A DNA stretch of 10,637 nt, taken from positions 1-10,637 of the forward strand of contig JASFBI010000025.1 in NCBI GenBank assembly GCA_030149595.1, written 5' to 3'. Position 1 is the first letter of the stretch, and the number at the start of each line of letters is the position of its first letter. The notes beneath the pieces were generated by a model that did no database searches, was not told the DNA's origin, and worked only from the letters and a program-made list of their open reading frames with translations. The translations under genes were made by a program, and so were the position numbers. The stretch comes from Desulfobacterales bacterium (lineage in GTDB: Bacteria; Desulfobacterota; Desulfobacteria; Desulfobacterales; DAOWNP01). This document shows, piece after piece, positions 1-5,772 of this stretch.

Positions 1-95
1 CCAAATGTTTTTTTTATGAAAAAAACACACCAGCCGGCTCTTTCTATTTTATCAAACAGATATATTTTTTTATTTAAAGAGGATTCCTTCCCAAT

Positions 96-1325
96 ATGAC
101 AGATCAAATCTTTTTGTTGATTATACTGCTGTTTTTTTCCGGCTTTTTTTCTTCAGCTGAAACAGCTCTTTTTTCTATAAGCATGACAAAAGCAAGACAC
201 CTTTCAAAAAGTAAAAATAATTTTGACAAATTAATAAGTAAAATGAAAAATAATCCCCACAAACTTCTCTCCACTATTTTAATAGGAAATAATATAATAA
301 ATGTTGGTGCTTCAGCCATAGCAACATCTGTTGCTATGGAGCTATCTCCAAACCATGCGATTGGGATGGCAACAGGTGTCATGAGTTTACTGATTTTGAT
401 TTTTGGCGAGGTTTTTCCAAAATCCTTAGCCACACGAAATTATCTGTTTATTGCACGAACTTCAATATACCCTGTTTACTGGTTATCCATATTACTTTCA
501 CCTGCAATTTTTTTCTTAAATTTTATTCCAAAAATAACCGGTAAAATAAAAAAAACCCCGGTAGCAACCGAAGAAGAACTTATGAGCTTTATTGAAGTGG
601 TTGAAGAAGAAGGAGAGATCAGAGAGGAAGAGAAAGAGTTTATACACAATATTTTTGATTTTGATGATATAAATGCATATGAAATTATGACTCCAAGGGC
701 AGATATGTTTTATATCAATATTGACAAAGAACCTGATATAAAAAAAATAGTATTATCAGGTTTTACCAGAATACCGATTATTAAAAAAAATATTGATAAT
801 ATTATCGGAATACTAAATATAAAAGATCTTTTTTTACAAAGCTTTAATAAAAATGAAGATTTAAACATATCAGAAATAATGACCAAACCATATTTCATAC
901 CGGAAAATAAAAAAATAAATACTCTGCTTCACCAGTTTAAAACAAGAAAAAATCATATGGCAATAATTGTGGATGAATATGGAGGTACTTCAGGATTAAT
1001 AACACTCGAAGATGTTATAGAAGAACTCGTTGGTGAAATAAGTGATGAAACAGACAAAGAAGAACAACATATTACTCAAATTACCGAACACGAGTGGGTT
1101 GTTCTTGGAAAATCAGACATAGAAGAGATAAATAAAACAATCTTAATGAATATTCCTGATTCTACAGAATATGATACATTTTCAGGTTACATATTAGACA
1201 AAATCGGAAAAATTCCAAAAGAAAAAGAGATAATAGATACAGAATCTTTTACAATAAAAATAAAAACCATGGACAGAAACAGGATAAAAGAGCTTCTTAT
1301 TACGCAAAAAGACCCAACAGCTTAG
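96..1325 (+). CDS. CNNM/CorC-family membrane protein (DUF21, CBS pair, CorC_HlyC)
   Basis: This is an inner-membrane protein of the HlyC/CorC (CNNM) family, whose members are linked to magnesium or other divalent-cation efflux; 'hemolysin' in old annotations is historical. Residues 1-150 form the DUF21 membrane domain, with hydrophobic segments near 5-20, 60-80, 92-108 and 122-145 and the family signatures FFSSAETALFS (17-27), GNNIINVGAS (64-73) and FGEVFPK (103-109). An acidic linker (159-182, many Glu) leads into two CBS domains (about 197-310), which bind adenine nucleotides in relatives and end in the hallmark DEYGGTSGLITLEDVIEEL (293-311). The C-terminal CorC_HlyC domain covers about 325-402. 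The 409-residue length is normal and nothing is missing. The ATG at 96 follows AAAGAGGA at 76-83, a slightly long 12-nt spacing. It appears monocistronic. The family is certain; the transported ion is inference. Confidence 0.93.
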   Translation: MTDQIFLLIILLFFSGFFSSAETALFSISMTKARHLSKSKNNFDKLISKMKNNPHKLLSTILIGNNIINVGASAIATSVAMELSPNHAIGMATGVMSLLILIFGEVFPKSLATRNYLFIARTSIYPVYWLSILLSPAIFFLNFIPKITGKIKKTPVATEEELMSFIEVVEEEGEIREEEKEFIHNIFDFDDINAYEIMTPRADMFYINIDKEPDIKKIVLSGFTRIPIIKKNIDNIIGILNIKDLFLQSFNKNEDLNISEIMTKPYFIPENKKINTLLHQFKTRKNHMAIIVDEYGGTSGLITLEDVIEELVGEISDETDKEEQHITQITEHEWVVLGKSDIEEINKTILMNIPDSTEYDTFSGYILDKIGKIPKEKEIIDTESFTIKIKTMDRNRIKELLITQKDPTA

Positions 1326-1549
1326 TATCCGATCCGACTGCTACAAAACACTATTTTATCCAAATTTCTGCGTTAGAAATTTAATTTAATCCGGAAAAAA
1401 TACAACGGGCAGACCTGTGGTTAAATTAATTTTCTTCCTTAAACTTGAAGAAATTTTCATTCTTTAACAACCTGCTGCCAGGCTGTTTCAAAAAGAGTCT
1501 TTTCCACCAGTTTCTACTTCAGATAAAAACAGAGCTTATTCCTAATTTA
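1326..1549. other. Gene-free stretch with several small inverted repeats
   Basis: No start-to-stop frame here resembles a protein. The stretch holds three small inverted repeats. The first is a perfect 8-bp stem AAATTTCT/AGAAATTT with a 5-nt loop (1362-1382). The second is a larger imperfect AT-rich structure at 1420-1467, with arms GTTAAA/TTTAAC outside and TTTCTTC/GAAGAAA inside. The third is a 13-bp palindrome AAAAGAGTCTTTT near 1490-1503. The first lies 36 bases after the CNNM stop and could act as a weak terminator, but it has no GC-rich stem or clear T-tract. Confidence 0.4.
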
Positions 1550-1578
1550 TTGACATAAAATATTACTTTTGATAATAA
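1550..1578 (+). promoter_or_regulatory. Probable sigma-70-type promoter for the cytochrome gene
   Basis: A perfect TTGACA (1550-1555) is followed by a 17-nt spacer and TAATAA (1573-1578). An overlapping GATAAT at 1571-1576 would have a 15-nt spacer. Transcription would begin near 1583-1586 and give a leader of roughly 215 nt before the cytochrome start at 1801. The leader would carry the hairpin at 1601-1632 and the repeat at 1659-1688. In AT-rich DNA such matches arise by chance, so the call rests mainly on the exact -35 element and its spacing. Confidence 0.5.
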
Positions 1579-1600
1579 AACTTTTGCTGTTTATATTATA

Positions 1601-1632
1601 TGAAAGAGCGTAAAATTAATACGTCTCTTTCA
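1601..1632 (+). other. Leader hairpin TGAAAGAG...CTCTTTCA
   Basis: Perfect 8-bp arms TGAAAGAG (1601-1608) and CTCTTTCA (1625-1632) are extended inward by CGT/ACG across one bulged T, closing an AT-only loop. It lies just downstream of the predicted cytochrome promoter, so it would sit at the 5' end of that transcript. No T-run follows, so it does not look like an intrinsic terminator. It may be an operator for a dimeric regulator or an mRNA-stabilising 5' stem. Confidence 0.45.
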
Positions 1633-1658
1633 TGATTTGTTGTGGGCAAACTTAGATG

Positions 1659-1688
1659 AAAAATCCAGGTCGGTCTCATGGTCGTTAT
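1659..1688. repeat. Copy 1 of a 30-bp dispersed repeat (weaker similarity from 1642)
   Basis: This 30-bp segment matches 5484-5513 at 26 of 30 positions in the same orientation. Weaker, gapped similarity extends left to about 1642. It ends 112 bases upstream of the cytochrome start. Read on the minus strand, both copies encode N-D-H-x-x-D-L-D-F in the same frame, and one of the four differences is silent (GAC/GAT). Here the frame continues to a stop (NDHETDLDFSSKFAHNKS*), and a stop codon lies just before it (TAA-TAT-AAC). It could be a shared regulatory element or the decayed 3' end of a repeated gene. Confidence 0.6.
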
Positions 1689-1800
1689 ATTATATAAACG
1701 GTTATTAAACTTAATTTTATATCGTATTTTAACGTTGTGAAATTTATTATGTTATAGTCTATGGTTTTTTAATATTTTAATTTAAATGAAGGGTAGAAAA

Positions 1801-2226
1801 ATGACTAAGTTTTTTAAAATAATTTTATTAAGTGCCTGTATGCTTAGTTTTTCAGGATGGTTATTTGCAGGAACAACTGTGGAAGACACTGTTCGAATGG
1901 AAAACAAAGCTTATAAAAAACATAAAAAAGGTATTGTTGACTTTTCCCATAAAAAACATATTGATGAATATAAACTAAATTGCGGAGAATGTCACCATGA
2001 CAAAGACAATAAACCACTTAACGACTTAAAAATCGGTGATAATGTTGACAACTGTATTGTCTGCCATGCTAAAACAGGCAAAGTAAACAAAAAAGAAAAG
2101 CTTAAATACCATGCCGAAGCAATACATAAAAACTGTAAAGTCTGTCATAAAGCTTATAACAAAAAAAATAAAACAAAAGCAGCTCCAACAAGCTGTAATA
2201 AATGTCATCCAAAAAAGAAGAAGTAA
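1801..2226 (+). CDS. Periplasmic tetraheme cytochrome c (class III / c3-like)
   Basis: Class III cytochromes are low-potential periplasmic electron carriers; in sulfate reducers they typically pass electrons from hydrogenases or formate dehydrogenases to membrane complexes. The 141-residue precursor (numbered from 1801) has a signal peptide ending near WLFAG (residues 20-24), then a Lys-rich mature domain with four CXXCH heme sites at residues 61-65, 85-89, 112-116 and 132-136. The FSHKKH motif (48-53), the CHH at heme 1 (extra His 66), and His104 and His109 can supply the distal ligands, as in bis-His c3. All four sites are CXXCH; classical Desulfovibrio c3 often has CX4CH at two of them. 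The tail ends in four lysines. An ATG at 1786 is in frame but has no ribosome site; the ATG at 1801 follows GAAGGG (1788-1793) at 7 nt, so I chose it. No partner oxidoreductase is adjacent. Confidence 0.9.
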   Translation: MTKFFKIILLSACMLSFSGWLFAGTTVEDTVRMENKAYKKHKKGIVDFSHKKHIDEYKLNCGECHHDKDNKPLNDLKIGDNVDNCIVCHAKTGKVNKKEKLKYHAEAIHKNCKVCHKAYNKKNKTKAAPTSCNKCHPKKKK

Positions 2227-2273
2227 AAGCTGTTGAAAAAAAACTGTAGATTATAACAAAATTAATTCCATAA

Positions 2274-2324
2274 AAAAAGAGGCAGGTTTATTTGGATTTT
2301 ACCTAAATAAACCTGCCTCTTTTT
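2274..2324. terminator. Strong bidirectional intrinsic terminator
   Basis: A perfect 20-bp inverted repeat (2274-2293 with 2305-2324) has an 11-nt loop. The core is GAGGCAGG/CCTGCCTC, flanked by an A-run on the left and a T-run on the right, so it works as stem plus U-tract in both directions. It sits between the cytochrome gene (+) and the convergent zinc-ribbon gene (-) and would end both transcripts. Confidence 0.92.
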
Positions 2325-2336
2325 CGTTTTCAGACA

Positions 2337-3014
2337 CTACTTTCCTGCAACATCTTTACCACAATGCTTGCAAATTGCAGCCTTTTGCTTTATTATTTCT
2401 GCACAAAATGGACAACTTCGAGTAAAGTTTCTTGCATGAATTTTTGATATTGAACTTATAATTCTATCGGATAAAATCTGATTTCCAAACTTAGTATTTC
2501 CCATGGTATCAACAGCATCAATATCTGCTATATCCCCTAACATTTCAGCAGCCTTAATTCTAACTTTTGTAGGTTCCGTATGATCCAACAAAAGCTTTAA
2601 AACCTCCACCCAGTCCTTTGAAACATAACAATCTGCTAAAATTGAAAACCCGCGTTTAATAGATTCTTTTAAATTTTCCCGTGCAATAAGCACTTCATCT
2701 GTAACAACCTGACCTTTAGCACCTTCGGGACTAAATACAGGTATGCATTCAAACTGCTTGGTCCCTGGATAACACATACAGCGATAGGAAGCTTTATGAG
2801 CCATAGTCTCAAGTATATTATCCCAGCCCTGAACATAAAGAGAACACTTTTCATTAAAACATATAAAAAGGTAGGGTGTACCCCAGCCCAGCCCGTCACC
2901 CATGGCTATATCAGGAACCTCCCATAGAGTCATTGTTTCTTCACAATGAGGACATAAAGGTTTTTCCATATCCATAACTCTTTCAAGAACCTGTTCCTTG
3001 GTTTCAAAATTCAT
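2337..3014 (-). CDS. Zinc ribbon / helical repeat / zinc ribbon protein, function unknown
   Basis: I do not recognise a named family. The 225-residue, soluble-looking protein begins with a putative zinc site C21-x2-C24 ... C52-x4-C57, set in a Trp/Gly-rich segment (31-63). More cysteines follow at 79, 81 and 90. A helical middle (about 105-195) contains one HEAT-like repeat (VRIKAAEMLGDIADIDAV, 151-168). The C-terminus is a typical zinc ribbon, C201-x2-C204 ... C215-x2-C218. No signal peptide or membrane segment is visible. The start is firm: AAGGAG at 3022-3027 lies 7 nt from the ATG. It runs in the same direction as the upstream phosphodiesterase, 125 nt away, with a possible promoter of its own between them. 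A role in binding protein or nucleic acid is plausible from the architecture, but this is inference. Confidence 0.8.
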   Translation of the reverse strand: MNFETKEQVLERVMDMEKPLCPHCEETMTLWEVPDIAMGDGLGWGTPYLFICFNEKCSLYVQGWDNILETMAHKASYRCMCYPGTKQFECIPVFSPEGAKGQVVTDEVLIARENLKESIKRGFSILADCYVSKDWVEVLKLLLDHTEPTKVRIKAAEMLGDIADIDAVDTMGNTKFGNQILSDRIISSISKIHARNFTRSCPFCAEIIKQKAAICKHCGKDVAGK

Positions 3015-3059
3015 AATTAAACTCCTTAAAAAATATCAATTAAATCCAAATATATTAGG

Positions 3060-3084
3060 TAATTAAATTTAATACTTTTGTCAA
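3060..3084 (-). promoter_or_regulatory. Possible promoter of the zinc-ribbon gene (minus strand)
   Basis: On the minus strand an exact TTGACA (plus-strand TGTCAA, 3079-3084) lies about 65-70 bases before the start codon. At 16-18 nt below it the sequence is AT-rich, but the -10 element is poor (TACCTA at 17 nt). Only the -35 match supports this call. Confidence 0.3.
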
Positions 3085-3139
3085 TAAATCATAACAGATA
3101 AAATATGCAGGTTTCCCTCAAATCTTTGCTATTATACTT

Positions 3140-3949
3140 TTACGCTCCATTTAACAAGTTACTTTTAAAGTGTGCGGATAAAAGTTCAGGCTTATTTGTA
3201 GTAATTGTACTTACACCAGCAGCAAATAAAATACCTGCCATAACAGGATCATCCAAAGCCCATACGTTTACAGGCAAATCATATCTGTAAAATTTTTCCA
3301 TAAAGTTTTTAACAGGCTCATGCTTTTCTATAAAATAATTAAATATTTCTATATATGAACTTCCTATGCTAACGCCATCTGCTTCCATTAAAACAGCTTT
3401 TTCAATTATTTCCTCTGAATTATTAATATTAATAAAATTAAATATAGGGAAAACCCTATAACTTTTAAATTTTTCTTTAACCTTTTTCATTTTTGCAAAT
3501 TCAGCACAATTATTAATAAATCCGATCAGCACAATCTGTTTACTACTAATATTATACTGCTCTAATAAATTATAAAGAATATCTATTATTTTATCTTCAC
3601 AGTTGCCATGATGTTTTATTTCTATAAACAATACCCTGTCTTGTGGTATTGTTAAAAGTACTTCTTTTAACAATGGTATTTTGTATTTAAAAGGAGGATA
3701 CTTTCTATCTTCACCCACAACACTTAGTTTTCTTAACTCCTCCAATTTACTGTTACATACAGATAAGTTGCAATCTGTTAACCTGCCTGTTTGGCAATCA
3801 TGAAAAACAACAATCTGCATATCAGAAGTGAGCTGAACATCCACCTCAACTCCATAAATATTTAAAGCCCATGCATGATTTATTGCCTCAATTGTATTTT
3901 CAGGAGCAAAATTATGGTCGTGATTACCTCTATGCGCAACTATTTTCAC
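3140..3949 (-). CDS. Glycerophosphodiester phosphodiesterase (GDPD family)
   Basis: GDPD enzymes hydrolyse glycerophosphodiesters from phospholipid turnover to sn-glycerol 3-phosphate and an alcohol, using a metal-dependent TIM barrel. The 269-residue protein has the full signature: HRG at 6-8, APENT at 15-19, VEVDVQL at 34-40 (Glu35, Asp37), VFHD at 48-51 (His50) and FIEIK at 108-112. Late barrel strands VNVWALDD (227-234) and TITTNKPE (248-255) close the fold. No signal peptide is seen, so it is probably cytosolic, like UgpQ. The start is GTG (plus-strand CAC at 3947-3949), with AGGA 6 nt upstream; translation from it begins directly at the conserved first strand (MKIVAHRG), so no better start exists. 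It is divergent from dinB. No glycerol-3-phosphate transporter is adjacent. Confidence 0.9.
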   Translation of the reverse strand: MKIVAHRGNHDHNFAPENTIEAINHAWALNIYGVEVDVQLTSDMQIVVFHDCQTGRLTDCNLSVCNSKLEELRKLSVVGEDRKYPPFKYKIPLLKEVLLTIPQDRVLFIEIKHHGNCEDKIIDILYNLLEQYNISSKQIVLIGFINNCAEFAKMKKVKEKFKSYRVFPIFNFININNSEEIIEKAVLMEADGVSIGSSYIEIFNYFIEKHEPVKNFMEKFYRYDLPVNVWALDDPVMAGILFAAGVSTITTNKPELLSAHFKSNLLNGA

Positions 3950-3997
3950 TTTTCTTCCTAATATAATTTAAAAAAATAAAAAAATCTAACCTGATTT

Positions 3998-4029
3998 ATA
4001 TCAGCCTGATATGCACAAACACTATTATA
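3998..4029 (-). promoter_or_regulatory. Minus-strand -10 box with 15-bp palindromic operator candidate
   Basis: On the minus strand a consensus TATAAT (plus-strand ATTATA, 4024-4029) is followed, just past the expected transcription start, by a perfect palindrome ATATCAG-C-CTGATAT (3998-4012). This arrangement, about 50 nt upstream of the phosphodiesterase GTG, suits a repressor site overlapping the start of transcription. No good -35 element is visible at 17 nt, and I do not recognise the regulator. Confidence 0.4.
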
Positions 4030-4114
4030 GCGTTCTCCCTATCTGTACCAAAACCAATCTTCTAAGTATAGCCTGCTTGAAAACAAAAACAGTTTGTGAC
4101 ATAAAGTTATATAT

Positions 4115-4141
4115 TTGACTATTTTTTACTTTTACAGTCAA
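4115..4141 (+). promoter_or_regulatory. TTGACT...AGTCAA inverted repeat upstream of dinB
   Basis: TTGACT (4115-4120) and AGTCAA (4136-4141) form perfect 6-bp arms around a 15-nt T-rich spacer, about 30 bases before the probable dinB start. TTGACT could also be a -35 element, although no good -10 follows. It does not match the SOS box motifs I know (CTGT-N8-ACAG or the Geobacter type), so SOS control of dinB is not shown here. Confidence 0.3.
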
Positions 4142-4167
4142 TAACAGTTTTTAGAAACGAGGTTAAA

Positions 4168-5283
4168 ATAGTTGCTTCACAAAATATCCGTAAAATAATA
4201 CACATAGATATGGATGCTTTTTATGCTTCTGTTGAACAGAGGGACAGACCTGAATTAAAAGGCAAGCCTGTTATTGTAGGTGGTTTGCCTGGTGAGCGAG
4301 GTGTTGTTGCTACCTGCTCATATGAAGCACGCAGATTCGGTATTCACTCTGCAATGGCATCCAAAAGAGCATATAAACTATGCCCCCACGCTGTATTTTT
4401 AAAACCTCGTTTTGATATATACAAATCAGTAGCCACAGATATCAGAAAAATATTTGCAGAGTATACAGATCTAATAGAACCTCTCTCATTAGATGAAGCT
4501 TTCCTTGATGTAACAGACAATAAATTTCAAATACCCTATGCCACTGTCATTGCAACACAGATATTAAAAAAAATATATGAAAGGACCGGACATCTGACAG
4601 CATCTGCCGGAGTATCATTTAACAAGTTTTTGGCAAAAGTTGCATCTGATTTTAAAAAACCTTATGGTATAACTGTTGTCACACCTAAAAATGCTGCAAT
4701 CTTTATAGACAACCTTCCAATCAGAAAATTTTTTGGCATAGGGAGAGTTACTGAAAAGAAAATGAACCTACTTGGAATAAAAACAGGTGCTGAGCTGAAA
4801 AAAATGGATAAAAAGATTCTGGTAAATATATTTGGTAAAGCAGGCAACTATTTTTACGACATAGCAAACGGCTATGATAACAGGCCGGTACAAACAAATC
4901 TAACACAAAAATCAATAGGCAAGGAAACAACTTTTAAAACAGATATTACAGATAAAAAACAGATATTTGAAACTTTATATAAACTTGCTGTTATAATTGA
5001 AGGTCTGCTGAAAAAAAATAAAAAAAAAGGGAAAACAGTTACTCTTAAAGTTAAATACTATGATTTTAAAACCATTACGAGAAGTTTAACTGTAACAGAT
5101 CCCATAACTGATACAAGATCTATAATGAAATATATACAACTTCTGCTTGATAATACGCTGGCAGGTAAAAAAAAAGTGCGCCTGCTTGGAATAACCATAT
5201 CAAATTTTCCAGACAAATCATCCAATACCCCAAAATGCATTCAACTATCTCTACCTTTTCCTGCTATCAGCAACCCTTTATAA
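4168..5283 (+). CDS. dinB: DNA polymerase IV (Y-family, translesion); start codon reads ATA
   Basis: Pol IV is an error-prone polymerase that copies past DNA lesions at the clamp. From the first in-frame ATG (4210, residue 1 of 357) I see the palm start MDAFYASVEQRD, the finger motif CSYEARRFGI (36-45), the catalytic SLDEAFLD (93-100, Asp95 and Glu96), a helix-hairpin-helix (about 170-195), the little-finger domain and a C-terminal clamp-binding motif QLSLPF (345-350). The conserved first strand RKIIHID, including the first catalytic Asp, is encoded upstream of 4210 without a stop. Back to the in-frame TAA at 4102-4104 there is no ATG, GTG, TTG or CTG. A GAGG (4159-4162) sits 5 nt before ATA at 4168; read as a start it gives a normal 371-residue protein (VASQNIRKIIHIDMDAFY after the first residue). 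So either ATA initiates, or an ATG mutated to ATA, or the base is an error. Starting at 4210 would lack a catalytic residue. Confidence 0.85.
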   Translation: MVASQNIRKIIHIDMDAFYASVEQRDRPELKGKPVIVGGLPGERGVVATCSYEARRFGIHSAMASKRAYKLCPHAVFLKPRFDIYKSVATDIRKIFAEYTDLIEPLSLDEAFLDVTDNKFQIPYATVIATQILKKIYERTGHLTASAGVSFNKFLAKVASDFKKPYGITVVTPKNAAIFIDNLPIRKFFGIGRVTEKKMNLLGIKTGAELKKMDKKILVNIFGKAGNYFYDIANGYDNRPVQTNLTQKSIGKETTFKTDITDKKQIFETLYKLAVIIEGLLKKNKKKGKTVTLKVKYYDFKTITRSLTVTDPITDTRSIMKYIQLLLDNTLAGKKKVRLLGITISNFPDKSSNTPKCIQLSLPFPAISNPL

Positions 5284-5427
5284 TATTTCAGATAACCGGC
5301 ATGGCCGGAGCATGGTTATTCTTTATCGGCCACAATAAAAATAGAAACTCTCATGATTACGGTTTGTTGGACAGAGTTTCATATAAAACACTTGCGAAAA
5401 TTTTAAATCATTTATAATTATTCTGCC

Positions 5428-5456
5428 TTTACTTATCAAAATATTTTGAATATTAT
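5428..5456 (+). promoter_or_regulatory. Probable promoter of the small lysine-rich gene
   Basis: TTTACT (5428-5433, 4 of 6 to the -35 consensus), a 17-nt spacer and TATTAT (5451-5456, 5 of 6) predict a start near 5463. The transcript would begin about 20 nt before the repeat at 5484-5513, leaving a leader of about 125 nt. An alternative is TTGCGA (5392-5397) with TATAAT (5413-5418) at a short 15-nt spacing. Confidence 0.45.
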
Positions 5457-5483
5457 ACTTTTAGTGCCTGAACGAAATAGGTA

Positions 5484-5513
5484 AAAAATCCAGATCAGCC
5501 ACATGGTCGTTAT
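5484..5513. repeat. Copy 2 of the 30-bp dispersed repeat (weaker similarity from 5464)
   Basis: This copy is identical to 1659-1688 at 26 of 30 positions and has the same orientation. It ends 75 bases upstream of the small basic gene. On the minus strand it lies in a frame open from at least 5530 that reads SLSNNDHVADLDF and then LPISFRH* (stop near 5461). The two copies align in this frame beyond the core with one 3-base gap. This pattern favours decayed coding ends, but position ahead of two plus-strand genes also allows a leader element. Confidence 0.6.
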
Positions 5514-5588
5514 TACTAAGTGATCCAGACTTGGTATAAATACAACCAGTAAAGCATATATTTAACTAACCAAAACAAAGGGGGACTC

Positions 5589-5699
5589 ATGGCTAAAGGA
5601 AGAGATGCTCAAAAAACAGTTAAAAAAAAATCAGAAAAAACTTTGAAAGAAAAACGCAATGAGAAAAAAAAGAAGAAAAATCAAAAGAGTAATATTTAA
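5589..5699 (+). CDS. Small lysine-rich basic protein (36 aa), function unknown
   Basis: The 36-residue product begins MAKGRDAQKTVKKKSEKTLK and continues as KEKRNEKKKKKNQKSNI-like basic sequence: nearly half of all residues are Lys or Arg and no hydrophobic core is present, so it is probably disordered. AAGGGGG lies just ahead of the ATG (about 5578-5584), which makes translation credible. From memory, short proteins beginning MAKGRDAKK and containing K-T-x-K-E-K-R occur as conserved hypotheticals in many Proteobacteria; I know no function for them. Nucleic-acid or ribosome binding is a guess from charge alone. It has its own predicted promoter and a downstream hairpin, which suggests a stand-alone gene. 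Confidence 0.75.
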   Translation: MAKGRDAQKTVKKKSEKTLKEKRNEKKKKKNQKSNI

Positions 5700-5702
5700 T
5701 AT

Positions 5703-5747
5703 TTCAGGCACCCATGCTTTATTTCCAATAAACCATGGGTGCCTGAA
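5703..5747. terminator. Long hairpin between convergent genes, probable terminator
   Basis: A perfect 14-bp stem TTCAGGCACCCATG/CATGGGTGCCTGAA (5703-5716 with 5734-5747) is capped, after one C/C mismatch, by TTTAT/ATAAA around a TTCCA loop. It begins three bases after the stop of the small gene and lies 26 bases from the end of the convergent crotonase gene. T-tracts on either side are weak, so termination may need Rho or the hairpin may mainly protect 3' ends. Confidence 0.7.
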
Positions 5748-5772
5748 TATCATTTACCACATTTAATTTAAT

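Larger units (their letters stand above)
5284..5588. other. Gap between dinB and the small basic gene: hairpin, promoter, repeat
   Basis: The gap contains an inverted repeat GAAACTCT/AGAGTTTC (5344-5351 with 5373-5380, 21-nt loop), a -10-like TATAAT at 5413-5418, the promoter candidate at 5428-5456 and the second repeat copy at 5484-5513. A plus-strand frame running out of dinB stays open to 5417, but its translation resembles nothing I know and it has no start of its own outside dinB. Confidence 0.4.

Noticed and set aside
1..60. Terminator of a gene left of the window
   Set aside because: TGTTTTTTT/AAAAAAACA can pair but the stem is only A-T, and no upstream gene is visible to end.
1601..1632. 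Leader hairpin as an intrinsic terminator or attenuator
   Set aside because: There is no T-run after the stem and no alternative competing stem that I could see.
1786..1800. In-frame ATG at 1786 as the cytochrome start
   Set aside because: It has no ribosome-binding sequence ahead of it and adds MKGRK before a normal signal peptide; GAAGGG inside this stretch is ideally placed for the ATG at 1801.
1828..1842. Lipobox-like LLSAC in the cytochrome signal peptide
   Set aside because: Cleavage there would leave a signal of only 12 residues; the hydrophobic core continues past it to a good signal peptidase I site near LFAG.
2669..2899. 76-residue minus-strand frame within the zinc-ribbon gene
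   Set aside because: It overlaps the real gene in another frame on the same strand and has no supporting start or similarity.
4081..4141. SOS (LexA) box upstream of dinB
   Set aside because: CTGT-N8-ACAG and other LexA patterns I know are absent; the inverted repeats found (ACAAA/TTTGT, TTGACT/AGTCAA) are short and do not match.
5235..5417. 60-residue plus-strand frame overlapping the end of dinB
   Set aside because: It starts inside dinB without a ribosome site and its translation resembles no known protein; most likely an out-of-frame shadow plus open intergenic sequence.
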